Position numbers and translations under genes: made by a program
Shown here: one piece after another, positions 1 to 6,094 of the stretch
Position numbering within the stretch: the first letter of the stretch is position 1
How the letters are laid out: each line of letters starts with the position of its first letter
Assembly (NCBI GenBank): GCA_946482385.1
Contig: CAMLRI010000148.1
Coordinates: forward strand, 1-6,094
Reading direction: 5' to 3'
From: an uncultured Cellvibrio sp.
GTDB lineage: Bacteria; Pseudomonadota; Gammaproteobacteria; Pseudomonadales; Cellvibrionaceae
DNA: 6,094 bases
The notes under the pieces: generated by a model
The model's input: only the letters and a program-made list of their open reading frames with translations
The model's database searches: none
What the model was told of the DNA's origin: nothing

Positions 1-432
1 GGCGCCAAGCCGGGGGTGGATCTCAACCTGCGCGCCGCCTATGTGCATGTGCTCACCGATGCCCTTACCTCGGTGCTGGCGATACTGGCGCTGCTGGGTG
101 GCAAGTTTGCCGGCGCTGTGTGGCTGGACCCGCTGATGGGTATAGTGGGCGGGCTGCTGGTGGGTATTTGGGCGATCAGTTTGCTGCGCCAGAGTGCGCG
201 GGTGCTATTGGATGCGGAGATGGATGCGCCCCTGGTGGACAAGATTCGCCAGCGCCTGGCCGCCGCCGACCCGGGCGCCGCGCTGCACGACCTGCACCTG
301 TGGCGCGTCGGCCGCGATCACTACGCCTGTGTGCTCTCCCTGCGCCACAGCCGCCTCAGCCGCGAGGAGGTATTGGCGCAGCTGGGTGTCTATCCAGAAC
401 TGGCCCACATCAGCCTGGAGCTACAGCCATAA
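1..432 (+). CDS. dmeF: CDF-family divalent metal efflux transporter, DmeF-like (5' end outside window)
   Basis: The visible 143 codons are the C-terminal part of a cation diffusion facilitator, an inner-membrane antiporter that exports divalent metal (Co/Ni/Zn/Cd) from the cytoplasm. The fragment opens in the loop before TM5. TM5 spans about residues 12-33 and carries the HVLTD motif, with H16 and D20 as the HxxxD metal ligands of the family. TM6 spans about 40-60 and starts at WLDPLMGIVGG. Residues about 68-143 form the cytoplasmic C-terminal domain with the HDLHLWRVG signature (96-104). The NLRAAYxHVLxDALTSVLAI pattern and the DLHxWRVG motif match my memory of DmeF (Co/Ni exporters) better than ZitB or FieF. 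The TAA stop is at 430-432 and the start lies upstream of the window. Local GC is high, near 69% in the lines I counted. The next gene lies 126 bp downstream on the same strand and is probably not part of the same function. Family is certain; the subfamily and metal are inferred. Confidence 0.85.
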   Translation, partial: GAKPGVDLNLRAAYVHVLTDALTSVLAILALLGGKFAGAVWLDPLMGIVGGLLVGIWAISLLRQSARVLLDAEMDAPLVDKIRQRLAAADPGAALHDLHLWRVGRDHYACVLSLRHSRLSREEVLAQLGVYPELAHISLELQP

Positions 433-448
433 ACCCGCTGGCGCTCTG

Positions 449-477
449 CTGACCTGGGCCTGGCGATCTGCTAGTCT
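449..477 (+). promoter_or_regulatory. Weak sigma70-type promoter candidate for the protease unit
   Basis: CTGACC (449-454) and TAGTCT (472-477) are separated by 17 bp, and a TGC triplet directly before the -10 gives an extended -10 (TGn). The -35 matches consensus at 4 of 6 positions and the -10 at only 3 of 6. Its place in the spacer, about 80 bp before the protease start, is sensible. The match is poor and a chance occurrence is quite possible. Confidence 0.2.
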
Positions 478-502
478 GGCCCGGCTTAACGGCGGCAAAG
501 AC

Positions 503-522
503 ACAGGGCCCTCGGGCCTTGT
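503..522 (+). other. GC-rich hairpin in the protease leader
   Basis: ACAGGGCC and GGCCTTGT pair over 8 bp (one G-U wobble) around a CTCG tetraloop. No T tract follows on either strand, so it does not look like a standard intrinsic terminator for the CDF gene. It ends directly before an ATG at 523 and 36 nt before the favoured start at 559. It may shape the leader RNA of the protease gene or stabilise the 3' end of the CDF transcript. The structure is read from the sequence; any role is a guess. Confidence 0.4.
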
Positions 523-558
523 ATGGATAAAACGAATAACCCAAAGGCTCACCCACCT

Positions 559-1779
559 ATGCGATTCATAAAACTCTGTGCCCTGGCGCTTTGCACCCTG
601 GGCCTACTGGCTTGCGCCAGCCAAAAAATGACCACCAAAACCCTGCCCAAGGGTGTCGCCATCAAAAAAGGCGTGCAGATCCCCAACACCACGGTGGTGC
701 GCTATTACATCCCCAATCAACAGCAAACCGAGCGCTTCTTTGTCGAGCGCGGCGGCTTTTGGGTGGACCCGGGCAAGGGCATGCTGGAAGGTTCCCGCGC
801 CGCCTTTGCCACCTACTTTCCCCAGGCGCAGCTGCTCGACCTGAATAAAAACGAAGACTATGGCCTCTTGTTTGACTTGAAGCCCGAGTGGGATTTTGAA
901 GCTGGCAAGGTCATCCTCAAAATGGGTTACCGGGTGTTGGATGGCAAAAGCAGTGCCCCCCTGCTCAGCGGCGAAAAAACCTTCTCGGCCACCTACGACT
1001 GGGGCGGCGGTTCCGGCTTCTACAATGCCGCCCTGCGCACCACCCAAATTGCCCTGATCGACATACTCAACAAGCTCGACCCCAATGCCGAAAAATTCCC
1101 CGCGGTGAACAAAACCGCTGCCGTCGACCGCAAAGACCTGGCCAACCTGGAAAAGCCCGTCAGCCTGGGCACAGGTTTTTATTTCAATGGCATAGGCCAG
1201 TTGCTCACCGCCAACCATGTGCTGGACGAATGCCTGGTGATCCGCGTGGGCGCCAAGGGCCAGGAGCTGGATGCCACCCTCAAGGCCAATAGCGACCTGC
1301 TGGATTTGGCGGTGCTTAACACCGGCAGCAAATCCGCCAACTTCCTGCCCCTGCGCAAAAAGCAGGAGCTGATTTTGGGCGAAATGGTCAGCAGCGTTGG
1401 CTACCCGCTGCAAGGCCTGCTGGCGGAAACCCCCAACCTCACCCGCGGCAATGTCAGCGCCAAAAGCGGTATGAAAGGCTCCCTGGGGCTGTTCCAGTTC
1501 TCGGCACCCATCCAACCTGGCACCAGTGGCGGGCCGATTATTTCCGAATCCGGCCAATTGCTCGGCGTGGCGGTATCCACCCTCAACAGCAAAATGCTGA
1601 TTGAAAAAGGCATATTGCCGCAGAACGTCAACTTCGGCCTGGATTCCAAATTCATCGCCCAATTCCTGCGCAAACACCAGTTGAGCTTTAGCGAAACCGG
1701 CAGCGAAGTGCGCGCCAATATCCAAACCAGCAACGACGCGGCCCTGGCGGCCAGCGTGCGCGTTGCCTGTTACCAATAA
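559..1779 (+). CDS. Trypsin-like serine protease lipoprotein with an unassigned N-terminal domain
   Basis: This 406-residue protein is predicted to be anchored by lipid at the inner face of the outer membrane. Residues 1-19 are a lipoprotein signal peptide (MRFIK, a hydrophobic core, then GLLAC), with Cys19 as the lipidated residue. Ala20 at +2 is not the Asp retention signal. Residues about 20-185 are a mixed alpha/beta region I do not recognise. Residues about 190-370 are a Trypsin_2/S1-type peptidase with a complete triad: His220 in LTANHV, Asp249 in DLLDLAVL and Ser323 in PGTSGGP. PQNVNFGL (354-361) is also typical of this group. There is no PDZ domain, so it is not a DegP/DegS homologue in the strict sense. 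C225 and C403 could form a disulfide. I chose the ATG at 559 over the in-frame ATG at 523 because it puts the signal peptide at the very N-terminus; AAAGG at 543-547 is a weak ribosome site. It is followed after 10 nt by the next gene. Substrate unknown. Confidence 0.88.
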   Translation: MRFIKLCALALCTLGLLACASQKMTTKTLPKGVAIKKGVQIPNTTVVRYYIPNQQQTERFFVERGGFWVDPGKGMLEGSRAAFATYFPQAQLLDLNKNEDYGLLFDLKPEWDFEAGKVILKMGYRVLDGKSSAPLLSGEKTFSATYDWGGGSGFYNAALRTTQIALIDILNKLDPNAEKFPAVNKTAAVDRKDLANLEKPVSLGTGFYFNGIGQLLTANHVLDECLVIRVGAKGQELDATLKANSDLLDLAVLNTGSKSANFLPLRKKQELILGEMVSSVGYPLQGLLAETPNLTRGNVSAKSGMKGSLGLFQFSAPIQPGTSGGPIISESGQLLGVAVSTLNSKMLIEKGILPQNVNFGLDSKFIAQFLRKHQLSFSETGSEVRANIQTSNDAALAASVRVACYQ

Positions 1780-1783
1780 GGAG
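1777..1783 (+). promoter_or_regulatory. Ribosome binding site overlapping the protease stop codon
   Basis: TAAGGAG combines the protease TAA stop (1777-1779) with a strong Shine-Dalgarno AAGGAG (1778-1783). The spacing to the ATG at 1790 is 6 nt. This fixes the start of the small secreted protein and suggests translational coupling to the protease. Confidence 0.85.
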
Positions 1784-1789
1784 CCGGTT

Positions 1790-2335
1790 ATGAAAATGAT
1801 GAATAGATGTGCCCTGGTGATGGCGCTGTTGCTCAGCAGCCTGGCGGCGCAAGCAGTAGACAAGCCCTTCAAGCTGCCGCCGCTGATGTTTTTTAGCACC
1901 CTCGACGATGCCCTGCTGGAGTCCCTGAAACAAAAACCCATTTTCAGCGAACTGGATAAAGAGCTGTACGGCAGCCCGCTGCGCATTGGTGTGATCCACA
2001 CCTTCGCCGCCACCGCTGGCGGCAGTGCCAGCGAAGCCACCTCGGCTATCCTGGCGGCCGGCACCCTGGGCATAGTACCTATTGTTAGCAACAACGATCT
2101 GGTGGTGACTTACACAATTTCGGCCCACGGCAAAAAAGTGGCGAGCTTTTCCTACACGCAAAACTTTACCCAGGCCAGCAGCCTTTATTCGGATGTCACC
2201 TGGAGCAAAATGGATAAAAACGTAAAGGCCTGGGTGCTCAGCACGGTTGATAAATTTGTTGCCGATGCCGGCGCCAGCCCGGAAGTGCGCGAGCTCACCA
2301 GCGAGTACGAATTTTATTTTGGCGCGGTGAAATAA
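1790..2335 (+). CDS. Small secreted (periplasmic) protein of unknown function
   Basis: This 181-residue protein is of a kind I do not recognise with confidence. Residues 1-22 form a Sec signal peptide (MKMMNR, hydrophobic core, AQA) with likely cleavage before Val23, giving a mature protein of about 159 residues without cysteine. Residues 83-99 are a short hydrophobic stretch containing TLGIVP, too short and too small-residue-rich to be a sure membrane span. Residues about 103-129 look like beta strands around a GKK turn, and about 138-159 like a helix. Short sltlGliP-like segments occur in several small gammaproteobacterial envelope proteins, so an envelope role is plausible. The start is set by AAGGAG six bases upstream; the ATGs at codons 3 and 4 are alternatives. 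It is almost certainly co-transcribed with the protease, and may be its partner, substrate or regulator. The longer in-frame reading from 1763 lies inside the protease gene and would bury the signal peptide. Confidence 0.82.
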   Translation: MKMMNRCALVMALLLSSLAAQAVDKPFKLPPLMFFSTLDDALLESLKQKPIFSELDKELYGSPLRIGVIHTFAATAGGSASEATSAILAAGTLGIVPIVSNNDLVVTYTISAHGKKVASFSYTQNFTQASSLYSDVTWSKMDKNVKAWVLSTVDKFVADAGASPEVRELTSEYEFYFGAVK

Positions 2336-2350
2336 ACGCAGCATCAACCC

Positions 2351-2383
2351 CACAAAAAACCGGCCTGTGCCGGTTTTTTTGTG
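2351..2383. terminator. Bidirectional intrinsic terminator between convergent genes
   Basis: CCGGC (2360-2364) pairs with GCCGG (2369-2373) around the loop CTGT. The stem extends through six A-T pairs (2354-2359 with 2374-2379). If T2380 bulges, CAC (2351-2353) can also pair with GTG (2381-2383). Seven Ts follow the GC stem on the plus strand and six on the minus strand. It lies 15 nt after the stop of the small secreted protein and about 20 nt after the stop of the RND pump gene, so it can serve both transcripts. Confidence 0.92.
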
Positions 2384-2403
2384 CTTGTCTGTTTTGTGCT
2401 TTT

Positions 2404-5400
2404 TTATACCCGCCTTGAAGTTTTGCCATACGCCAACGCATACAGCACCGGCAATACCAGCAGGGTTAACAGGGTGGATGAAATAATCCCGCCGATCACC
2501 ACCGTGGCCAATGGCCGCTGCACTTCGGCGCCTATGCCGATATTAAAGGCCATAGGCACAAATCCCAAACTCGCCACCAGCGCTGTCATCAACACCGGGC
2601 GCAAGCGGGTTAAGGCCCCTGCTACTATGGCCTGCAGTAAATCGCCCTGCTCAATATAAACCTGGCGAATAAACGCCAGCATCACTAAACCGTTCAGCAC
2701 CGCAATGCCCGAGAGCGCAATAAAACCCACAAAGGCGCTCAGCGACAAGGGCATATCCCGCAGCCACAGTGCTAACACCCCACCGGTGAGTGCCAGGGGC
2801 ACGCCGGTAAAAATAATGAGCGCATCTTTTAGCGAGCCCAGCGCCATTACCAATAGGGCAACCACCATCAACAGGGTCAGGGGTACAACCAGCGTTAAAC
2901 GCTGGCTGGCAGATTGCAATTGCTCAAAGGTGCCGCCGTAATCCAACCAATAACCGGCGGGCAGGGTTATTTGGGTGTTAATTTGCTTTTGCACCTCGCG
3001 CACAAACGAACCCAGGTCGCGGCCGCGCACATTGGCAGTGACTATGATTTGGCGTTTGCCATTTTCGCGGCTGATTTGATTGGGTGCCGGCGCCAATGCC
3101 AGGGTGGCAATTTCATTGAGTGGCACAAAATAGGGCTCGCTGGAAATAGGCACTGGCAGGCGCTCAAGGGCGAGCAAATCCCTGCGCAATTTTTCCGGCA
3201 GGCGCAGCAGTATGTCAAAGCGGCGATCGCCCTCATACATCAAGCCAGCATTTTCCCCGGCCATAGCGGCGGCAACAAAATCCTGCAATTGGTTTACCGT
3301 CAAACCATAAGCCGCCAGTGCCTGGCGTTTGGGGGTGACAGTCAACACCGGCAAGCCGGTGACTTGCTCCATGCGTGCATCGGCAGTCCCGGGAATATTT
3401 TCTACCAGGGCCAAAATGGCGGCGGCCGATAGTTGTAATTGCTCTAGGTCATCGCCCACCACCTTAATACCCAAATCGGCGCGCACTCCGGAAATTAATT
3501 CGTTAAAGCGCATTTGTATCGGCTGGGTAAATTCGTAATTGTTGCCCGGCAATTCGCGCAGGGATTTTTCCATAGCATCCACTAAATCCTGTTTGGGGCG
3601 GTCCGGATCAGGCCATTGTTCGCGCGGTTTCAGGATCACATAGTTATCGGCCACCGAGGGCGGCATAGGGTCGGTGGCAATATCCGCAGTGCCGATTTTG
3701 GCAAATACTTTATCCACCTCGGGAAATTGTTTGATGCGCGCTTCCAATAGCGTTTGCATGGCCACCGCTTGTTCAAGGCCGGTGCCGGGAATGCGCAGGG
3801 CGTGCAGGGCAATATCGCCTTCATCCAATTGCGGAATAAATTCCGAGCCCAAGCGCGTTGCCAGCCAACCACTAAGCATTACCAACAGCAACGCGCCGCC
3901 CAGCACCAGTCGCCGTTGCTGCAGTGCGAGCAACAACACTGGCCGGTAAATATTTTTGGCAGCCTGCATAAAACGGTTTTCGCCCTCGGCGATCTTGCCG
4001 CTCATTAACAAAGCGATGGCAGCGGGGACAAAGGTCAGCGACAAGATAAGCGCCGCAGTTAAGGCTATAACTACGGTAATCGCCATGGGGTGGAACATTT
4101 TTCCCTCCACCCCGGTGAGGGTAAATATCGGCAAATACACCAGGGTGATAATGCCCACGCCAAATAAACTGGGGCGGATAACTTCGCTGGTGGCTTCATA
4201 GGCCAGTTGCAAACGGCTGCGTAAATCCAGCTTGCCGCTGCGCTGTGCCTCACCCAAACGGCGGATAGTGTTCTCCACAATAATCACGGCGCCATCCACA
4301 ATCAAACCAAAATCCAGCGCACCCAAACTCATTAAATTGGCCGATACGCCCGCAGTTACCATGCCCGTAATGGTTAACAACATGGTGATGGGAATTACCG
4401 CGGCGGTGATCAGCGCCGCGCGGATATTGCCCAGCAATAAAAATAAAACGGCAATCACCAGCAGTGCGCCTTCCAGCAGGTTTTTTTGCACAGTGCCAAT
4501 GGTTTTATTCACCAGTGAGGTGCGGTCGTACAGGGCAACGGCAGTCACCCCCTGGGGCAGCGAGCGGTTCACCTCGGCCAGTTTTGCCGCCAATGCCTGG
4601 GCGACCTTGCGCGAGTTTTCGCCTTTAAGCATCAGCGCTGTGCCCAGCACAGTTTCGCGGCCATTTTGCGTAGCGGCGCCGCTGCGCAATTCTTTGCCCA
4701 GGCCAACCTCGGCCAAATCGCCAATGCGCAGGGTGACACCCTTGGCATTGCTCACCAGCACATTTTCAATATCCCTAATGCTGCCAAGCTGGCCTTCACT
4801 GCGCACCAATAATTGTTGGCCATTCAGTTCTACATAACCGGCGCCACGGTTTTGGTTACCCTGTTTCAGGGCGCTGATGAGATCTGCAAAACTCAATTGC
4901 CACTGCAATAATTTCACCGGGTCGGGCGCAATGTGATACTGGCGCCGGTAGCCGCCAATCGCATTAATTTCCACCACGCCTTTCACTTGCATCAACTGCG
5001 GGCGAATCACCCAGTCTTGCAGCTCGCGCAGCGCCGTGGCATCAAATTGTTGCGGGTCTTGCGCCTCCAGGGTGTACATAAAAATTTCGCCCAGGCCGGT
5101 GGCGATGGGCCCCATGGTGGGCGACATATTTTCCGGCAATGTCGATTTAATCTGGCTGAGGCGTTCGTTAATTAAATTGCGCGCAAAATAAATATCCGTG
5201 CCTTCTTCAAACACCACTGTAACTTGCGATAAACCATAGCGGGATATCGAGCGGGTGTAAGCGAGCTTGGGTAAACCGGCCAGCGCTGTTTCTACCGGGT
5301 AGGTAATGCGCTGCTCGGTTTCCAGCGGCGAGTAACCCGGCGCCTCGGTGTTGATTTGCACCTGCACATTGGTGATGTCAGGCACCGCATCAATGGCCAA

Positions 5401-5499
5401 CCGCGGGTAATTCCACAGGCCGAGTGCCGCCAGTGCCAGCACTGCAAACAGCACCAGCCAGCGGCGTGTTACCGCCGCGCGTAAAATTGCTTCAAGCAT
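2404..5499 (-). CDS. czcA: Heavy-metal efflux RND transporter, CzcA type (divalent cations)
   Basis: This 1031-residue inner-membrane proton/metal antiporter is full length for the HME-RND family, which usually has about 1030-1060 residues. It exports metal through a tripartite complex with an adaptor and an outer-membrane channel. TM1 is at about 14-30, followed by a large periplasmic loop, TM2-TM6 at about 339-499, TM7 at about 529-547, a second periplasmic loop, and TM8-TM12 at about 867-1025. TM4 holds DFGLIVDGAVIIVEN with D396, D402 and E409, which correspond to the essential D402, D408 and E415 of Cupriavidus CzcA. The periplasmic motifs DPMPPSVADNY and IQMRFNELISGVR are CzcA-like. Of the CusA methionine cluster, my hand alignment puts V616 at M623 and E667 at M672, which argues against Cu/Ag. 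Zn, Co, Cd or Ni is therefore the likely substrate. It follows the adaptor gene directly, with AAGGAG 8 nt before its ATG. No premature stop or frameshift is seen. The symbol denotes the family, not a proven metal. Confidence 0.95.
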   Translation of the reverse strand: MLEAILRAAVTRRWLVLFAVLALAALGLWNYPRLAIDAVPDITNVQVQINTEAPGYSPLETEQRITYPVETALAGLPKLAYTRSISRYGLSQVTVVFEEGTDIYFARNLINERLSQIKSTLPENMSPTMGPIATGLGEIFMYTLEAQDPQQFDATALRELQDWVIRPQLMQVKGVVEINAIGGYRRQYHIAPDPVKLLQWQLSFADLISALKQGNQNRGAGYVELNGQQLLVRSEGQLGSIRDIENVLVSNAKGVTLRIGDLAEVGLGKELRSGAATQNGRETVLGTALMLKGENSRKVAQALAAKLAEVNRSLPQGVTAVALYDRTSLVNKTIGTVQKNLLEGALLVIAVLFLLLGNIRAALITAAVIPITMLLTITGMVTAGVSANLMSLGALDFGLIVDGAVIIVENTIRRLGEAQRSGKLDLRSRLQLAYEATSEVIRPSLFGVGIITLVYLPIFTLTGVEGKMFHPMAITVVIALTAALILSLTFVPAAIALLMSGKIAEGENRFMQAAKNIYRPVLLLALQQRRLVLGGALLLVMLSGWLATRLGSEFIPQLDEGDIALHALRIPGTGLEQAVAMQTLLEARIKQFPEVDKVFAKIGTADIATDPMPPSVADNYVILKPREQWPDPDRPKQDLVDAMEKSLRELPGNNYEFTQPIQMRFNELISGVRADLGIKVVGDDLEQLQLSAAAILALVENIPGTADARMEQVTGLPVLTVTPKRQALAAYGLTVNQLQDFVAAAMAGENAGLMYEGDRRFDILLRLPEKLRRDLLALERLPVPISSEPYFVPLNEIATLALAPAPNQISRENGKRQIIVTANVRGRDLGSFVREVQKQINTQITLPAGYWLDYGGTFEQLQSASQRLTLVVPLTLLMVVALLVMALGSLKDALIIFTGVPLALTGGVLALWLRDMPLSLSAFVGFIALSGIAVLNGLVMLAFIRQVYIEQGDLLQAIVAGALTRLRPVLMTALVASLGFVPMAFNIGIGAEVQRPLATVVIGGIISSTLLTLLVLPVLYALAYGKTSRRV

Positions 5500-5507
5500 A
5501 GTGGCCG

Positions 5508-5514
5508 CTCCTTA
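5508..5514 (-). promoter_or_regulatory. Ribosome binding site overlapping the adaptor stop codon
   Basis: Read on the minus strand this is TAAGGAG. The TAA stop of the adaptor (5514-5512) overlaps a strong AAGGAG, and 8 nt separate it from the pump ATG (5499-5497). It supports the chosen pump start and coupled translation of adaptor and pump. Confidence 0.85.
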
Positions 5515-6094
5515 GTGATCGTGGGCCGCGCCGGATTTTTCCAGGTCGGCCTTGAGCAAAAAGGAATTTTCCACCACATAGCTATCGCCGGGTTTTAGCC
5601 CCGCGAGCACTTCGGTGAATTGGCCGTCGCTGCGCCCCAATTGCAGTGGGTGAAATTCATAGAGCTCTGCCTCGGCGACAAACACGCCCCATTGGTGTTC
5701 CACCTGTTGCAAAGCGCGGTTATCCACCCTTAAGGCCGCGGGAGTTTGCGCAACCTCCACCCAGGCTTCCACCGCTTGGTTGGGCACCCACTGGCGCTCG
5801 CTATTATTCACTGGCGCATGCACTTCCAGGGTCGGGCTGCTGCCATGGCGCGGGGTAATGTAGTCGACGCGGGTGCGCGCAGTCTGGCCATTGGCCTGGA
5901 GCTGAATCTGCTGCCCGGGTTTAATCTTGCCGGCATCGCCGGGAAACACTTGCAGGTGCAGTTCCAGTACTGAGTCATCGAGGATGCTAAACAGCACCTG
6001 CTCCCCCGCCTGCTCGCCGGGGTTGGCGTGGCGCTCCACCAGTTGGCCGCTCACCGGCGCCATCAGCGAATATTCGCGCAGGCTTTCGTTGGAT
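5512..6094 (-). CDS. czcB: RND efflux periplasmic adaptor (membrane fusion protein), CzcB type, 5' end outside window
   Basis: The visible 193 codons are the C-terminal half of a membrane fusion protein that bridges the RND pump and an outer-membrane channel in the periplasm. The fragment begins with SNESLREYSL, then APVSGQLVERHANPGEQ, the second half of the lipoyl/barrel-sandwich domain. The beta-barrel domain follows (about fragment residues 40-105, including KIKPGQQI) and then the membrane-proximal domain with LAGLKPGDSYVVENSFLLKADL near the end. The C-terminus is GAAHDH, a short His/Asp tail that could bind metal weakly. The internal ATG at 6063 lies within the conserved lipoyl domain and is not the real start, because the frame is open to the window edge. 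The stop TAA overlaps the pump gene's ribosome site, and the start-to-stop gap is 12 nt. It is probably preceded by a CzcC-like outer-membrane channel gene beyond 6094, which cannot be seen. Confidence 0.92.
   Translation of the reverse strand, partial: SNESLREYSLMAPVSGQLVERHANPGEQAGEQVLFSILDDSVLELHLQVFPGDAGKIKPGQQIQLQANGQTARTRVDYITPRHGSSPTLEVHAPVNNSERQWVPNQAVEAWVEVAQTPAALRVDNRALQQVEHQWGVFVAEAELYEFHPLQLGRSDGQFTEVLAGLKPGDSYVVENSFLLKADLEKSGAAHDH

Noticed and set aside
503..522. Intrinsic terminator for the CDF gene
   Set aside because: The stem is suitable but no T tract follows on either strand.
523..558. Upstream in-frame start for the protease at 523
   Set aside because: It would put 12 polar residues before the lipoprotein signal peptide, and no Shine-Dalgarno sequence lies at a useful distance; the nearest AGGG is inside the hairpin.
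604..2094. Open frame of 496 codons on the minus strand, antisense to both the protease and the small secreted protein
   Set aside because: It crosses two clear genes with signal peptides and a complete catalytic triad on the plus strand. It has no recognisable domain, no good ribosome site was seen, and long antisense open frames are expected in GC-rich coding DNA.
2377..2401. Direct repeat TTTTGTGCTT (2377-2386 and 2392-2401)
   Set aside because: It has only two 10-bp copies in low-complexity T-rich sequence next to a terminator, with no larger structure, so it is probably chance.
2914..3432. Open frame of 172 codons on the plus strand inside the RND pump gene
   Set aside because: It is antisense to the second periplasmic loop of the pump. 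There is no recognisable motif and no support from context.
4232..4837. Open frame of 201 codons on the plus strand inside the RND pump gene
   Set aside because: It is the antisense of well-conserved RND sequence, and its Ser/Pro/Thr-rich translation has no domain or signal peptide.
2404..5499. Assignment of the RND pump as CusA (Cu/Ag)
   Set aside because: The TM4 motif and the V616 and E667 positions fit divalent-cation pumps instead.

Overview
This 6.1 kb window comes from a Gram-negative bacterium. It carries a lipoprotein with a lipobox, a Sec-secreted periplasmic protein and a tripartite RND efflux system, all of which need two membranes. The protein sequences look proteobacterial, most likely gammaproteobacterial. 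A Cellvibrio-like source is possible but is only an impression. No tRNA, rRNA, CRISPR array, insertion sequence or att site is visible.

Layout. (1) 1-432, plus strand: the 3' part of a cation diffusion facilitator (CDF) metal exporter that closely resembles DmeF. (2) 433-558: a 126-bp spacer with a weak promoter candidate and a GC-rich hairpin. (3) 559-1779 and 1790-2335, plus strand: a tight two-gene unit. The first gene encodes a trypsin-like serine protease that appears to be an outer-membrane lipoprotein with an extra N-terminal domain I cannot name. The second encodes a small secreted protein of unknown function. (4) 2351-2383: a strong hairpin flanked by A and T tracts on both sides, which can terminate transcription from either direction. 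(5) 5499-2404 and 6094-5512, minus strand: a heavy-metal RND pump (CzcA type) preceded by the 3' part of its periplasmic adaptor (CzcB type). The outer-membrane channel and the start of the adaptor gene would lie beyond 6094.

How the parts fit. The CDF protein would move divalent metal from cytoplasm to periplasm, and the RND pump with its adaptor would move it from periplasm to the outside. The RND channel residues are of the divalent (Zn/Co/Cd/Ni) type, and two of the three positions of the Cu/Ag methionine cluster are not methionine. The protease and small-protein pair sits between these two metal modules. Nothing in either protein is an obvious metal site, so a metal link rests on position only.

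The least understood part of the window is the 559-2335 pair. It is the best candidate for an undescribed system, but the sequence alone shows only a secreted protease and a co-transcribed secreted partner.
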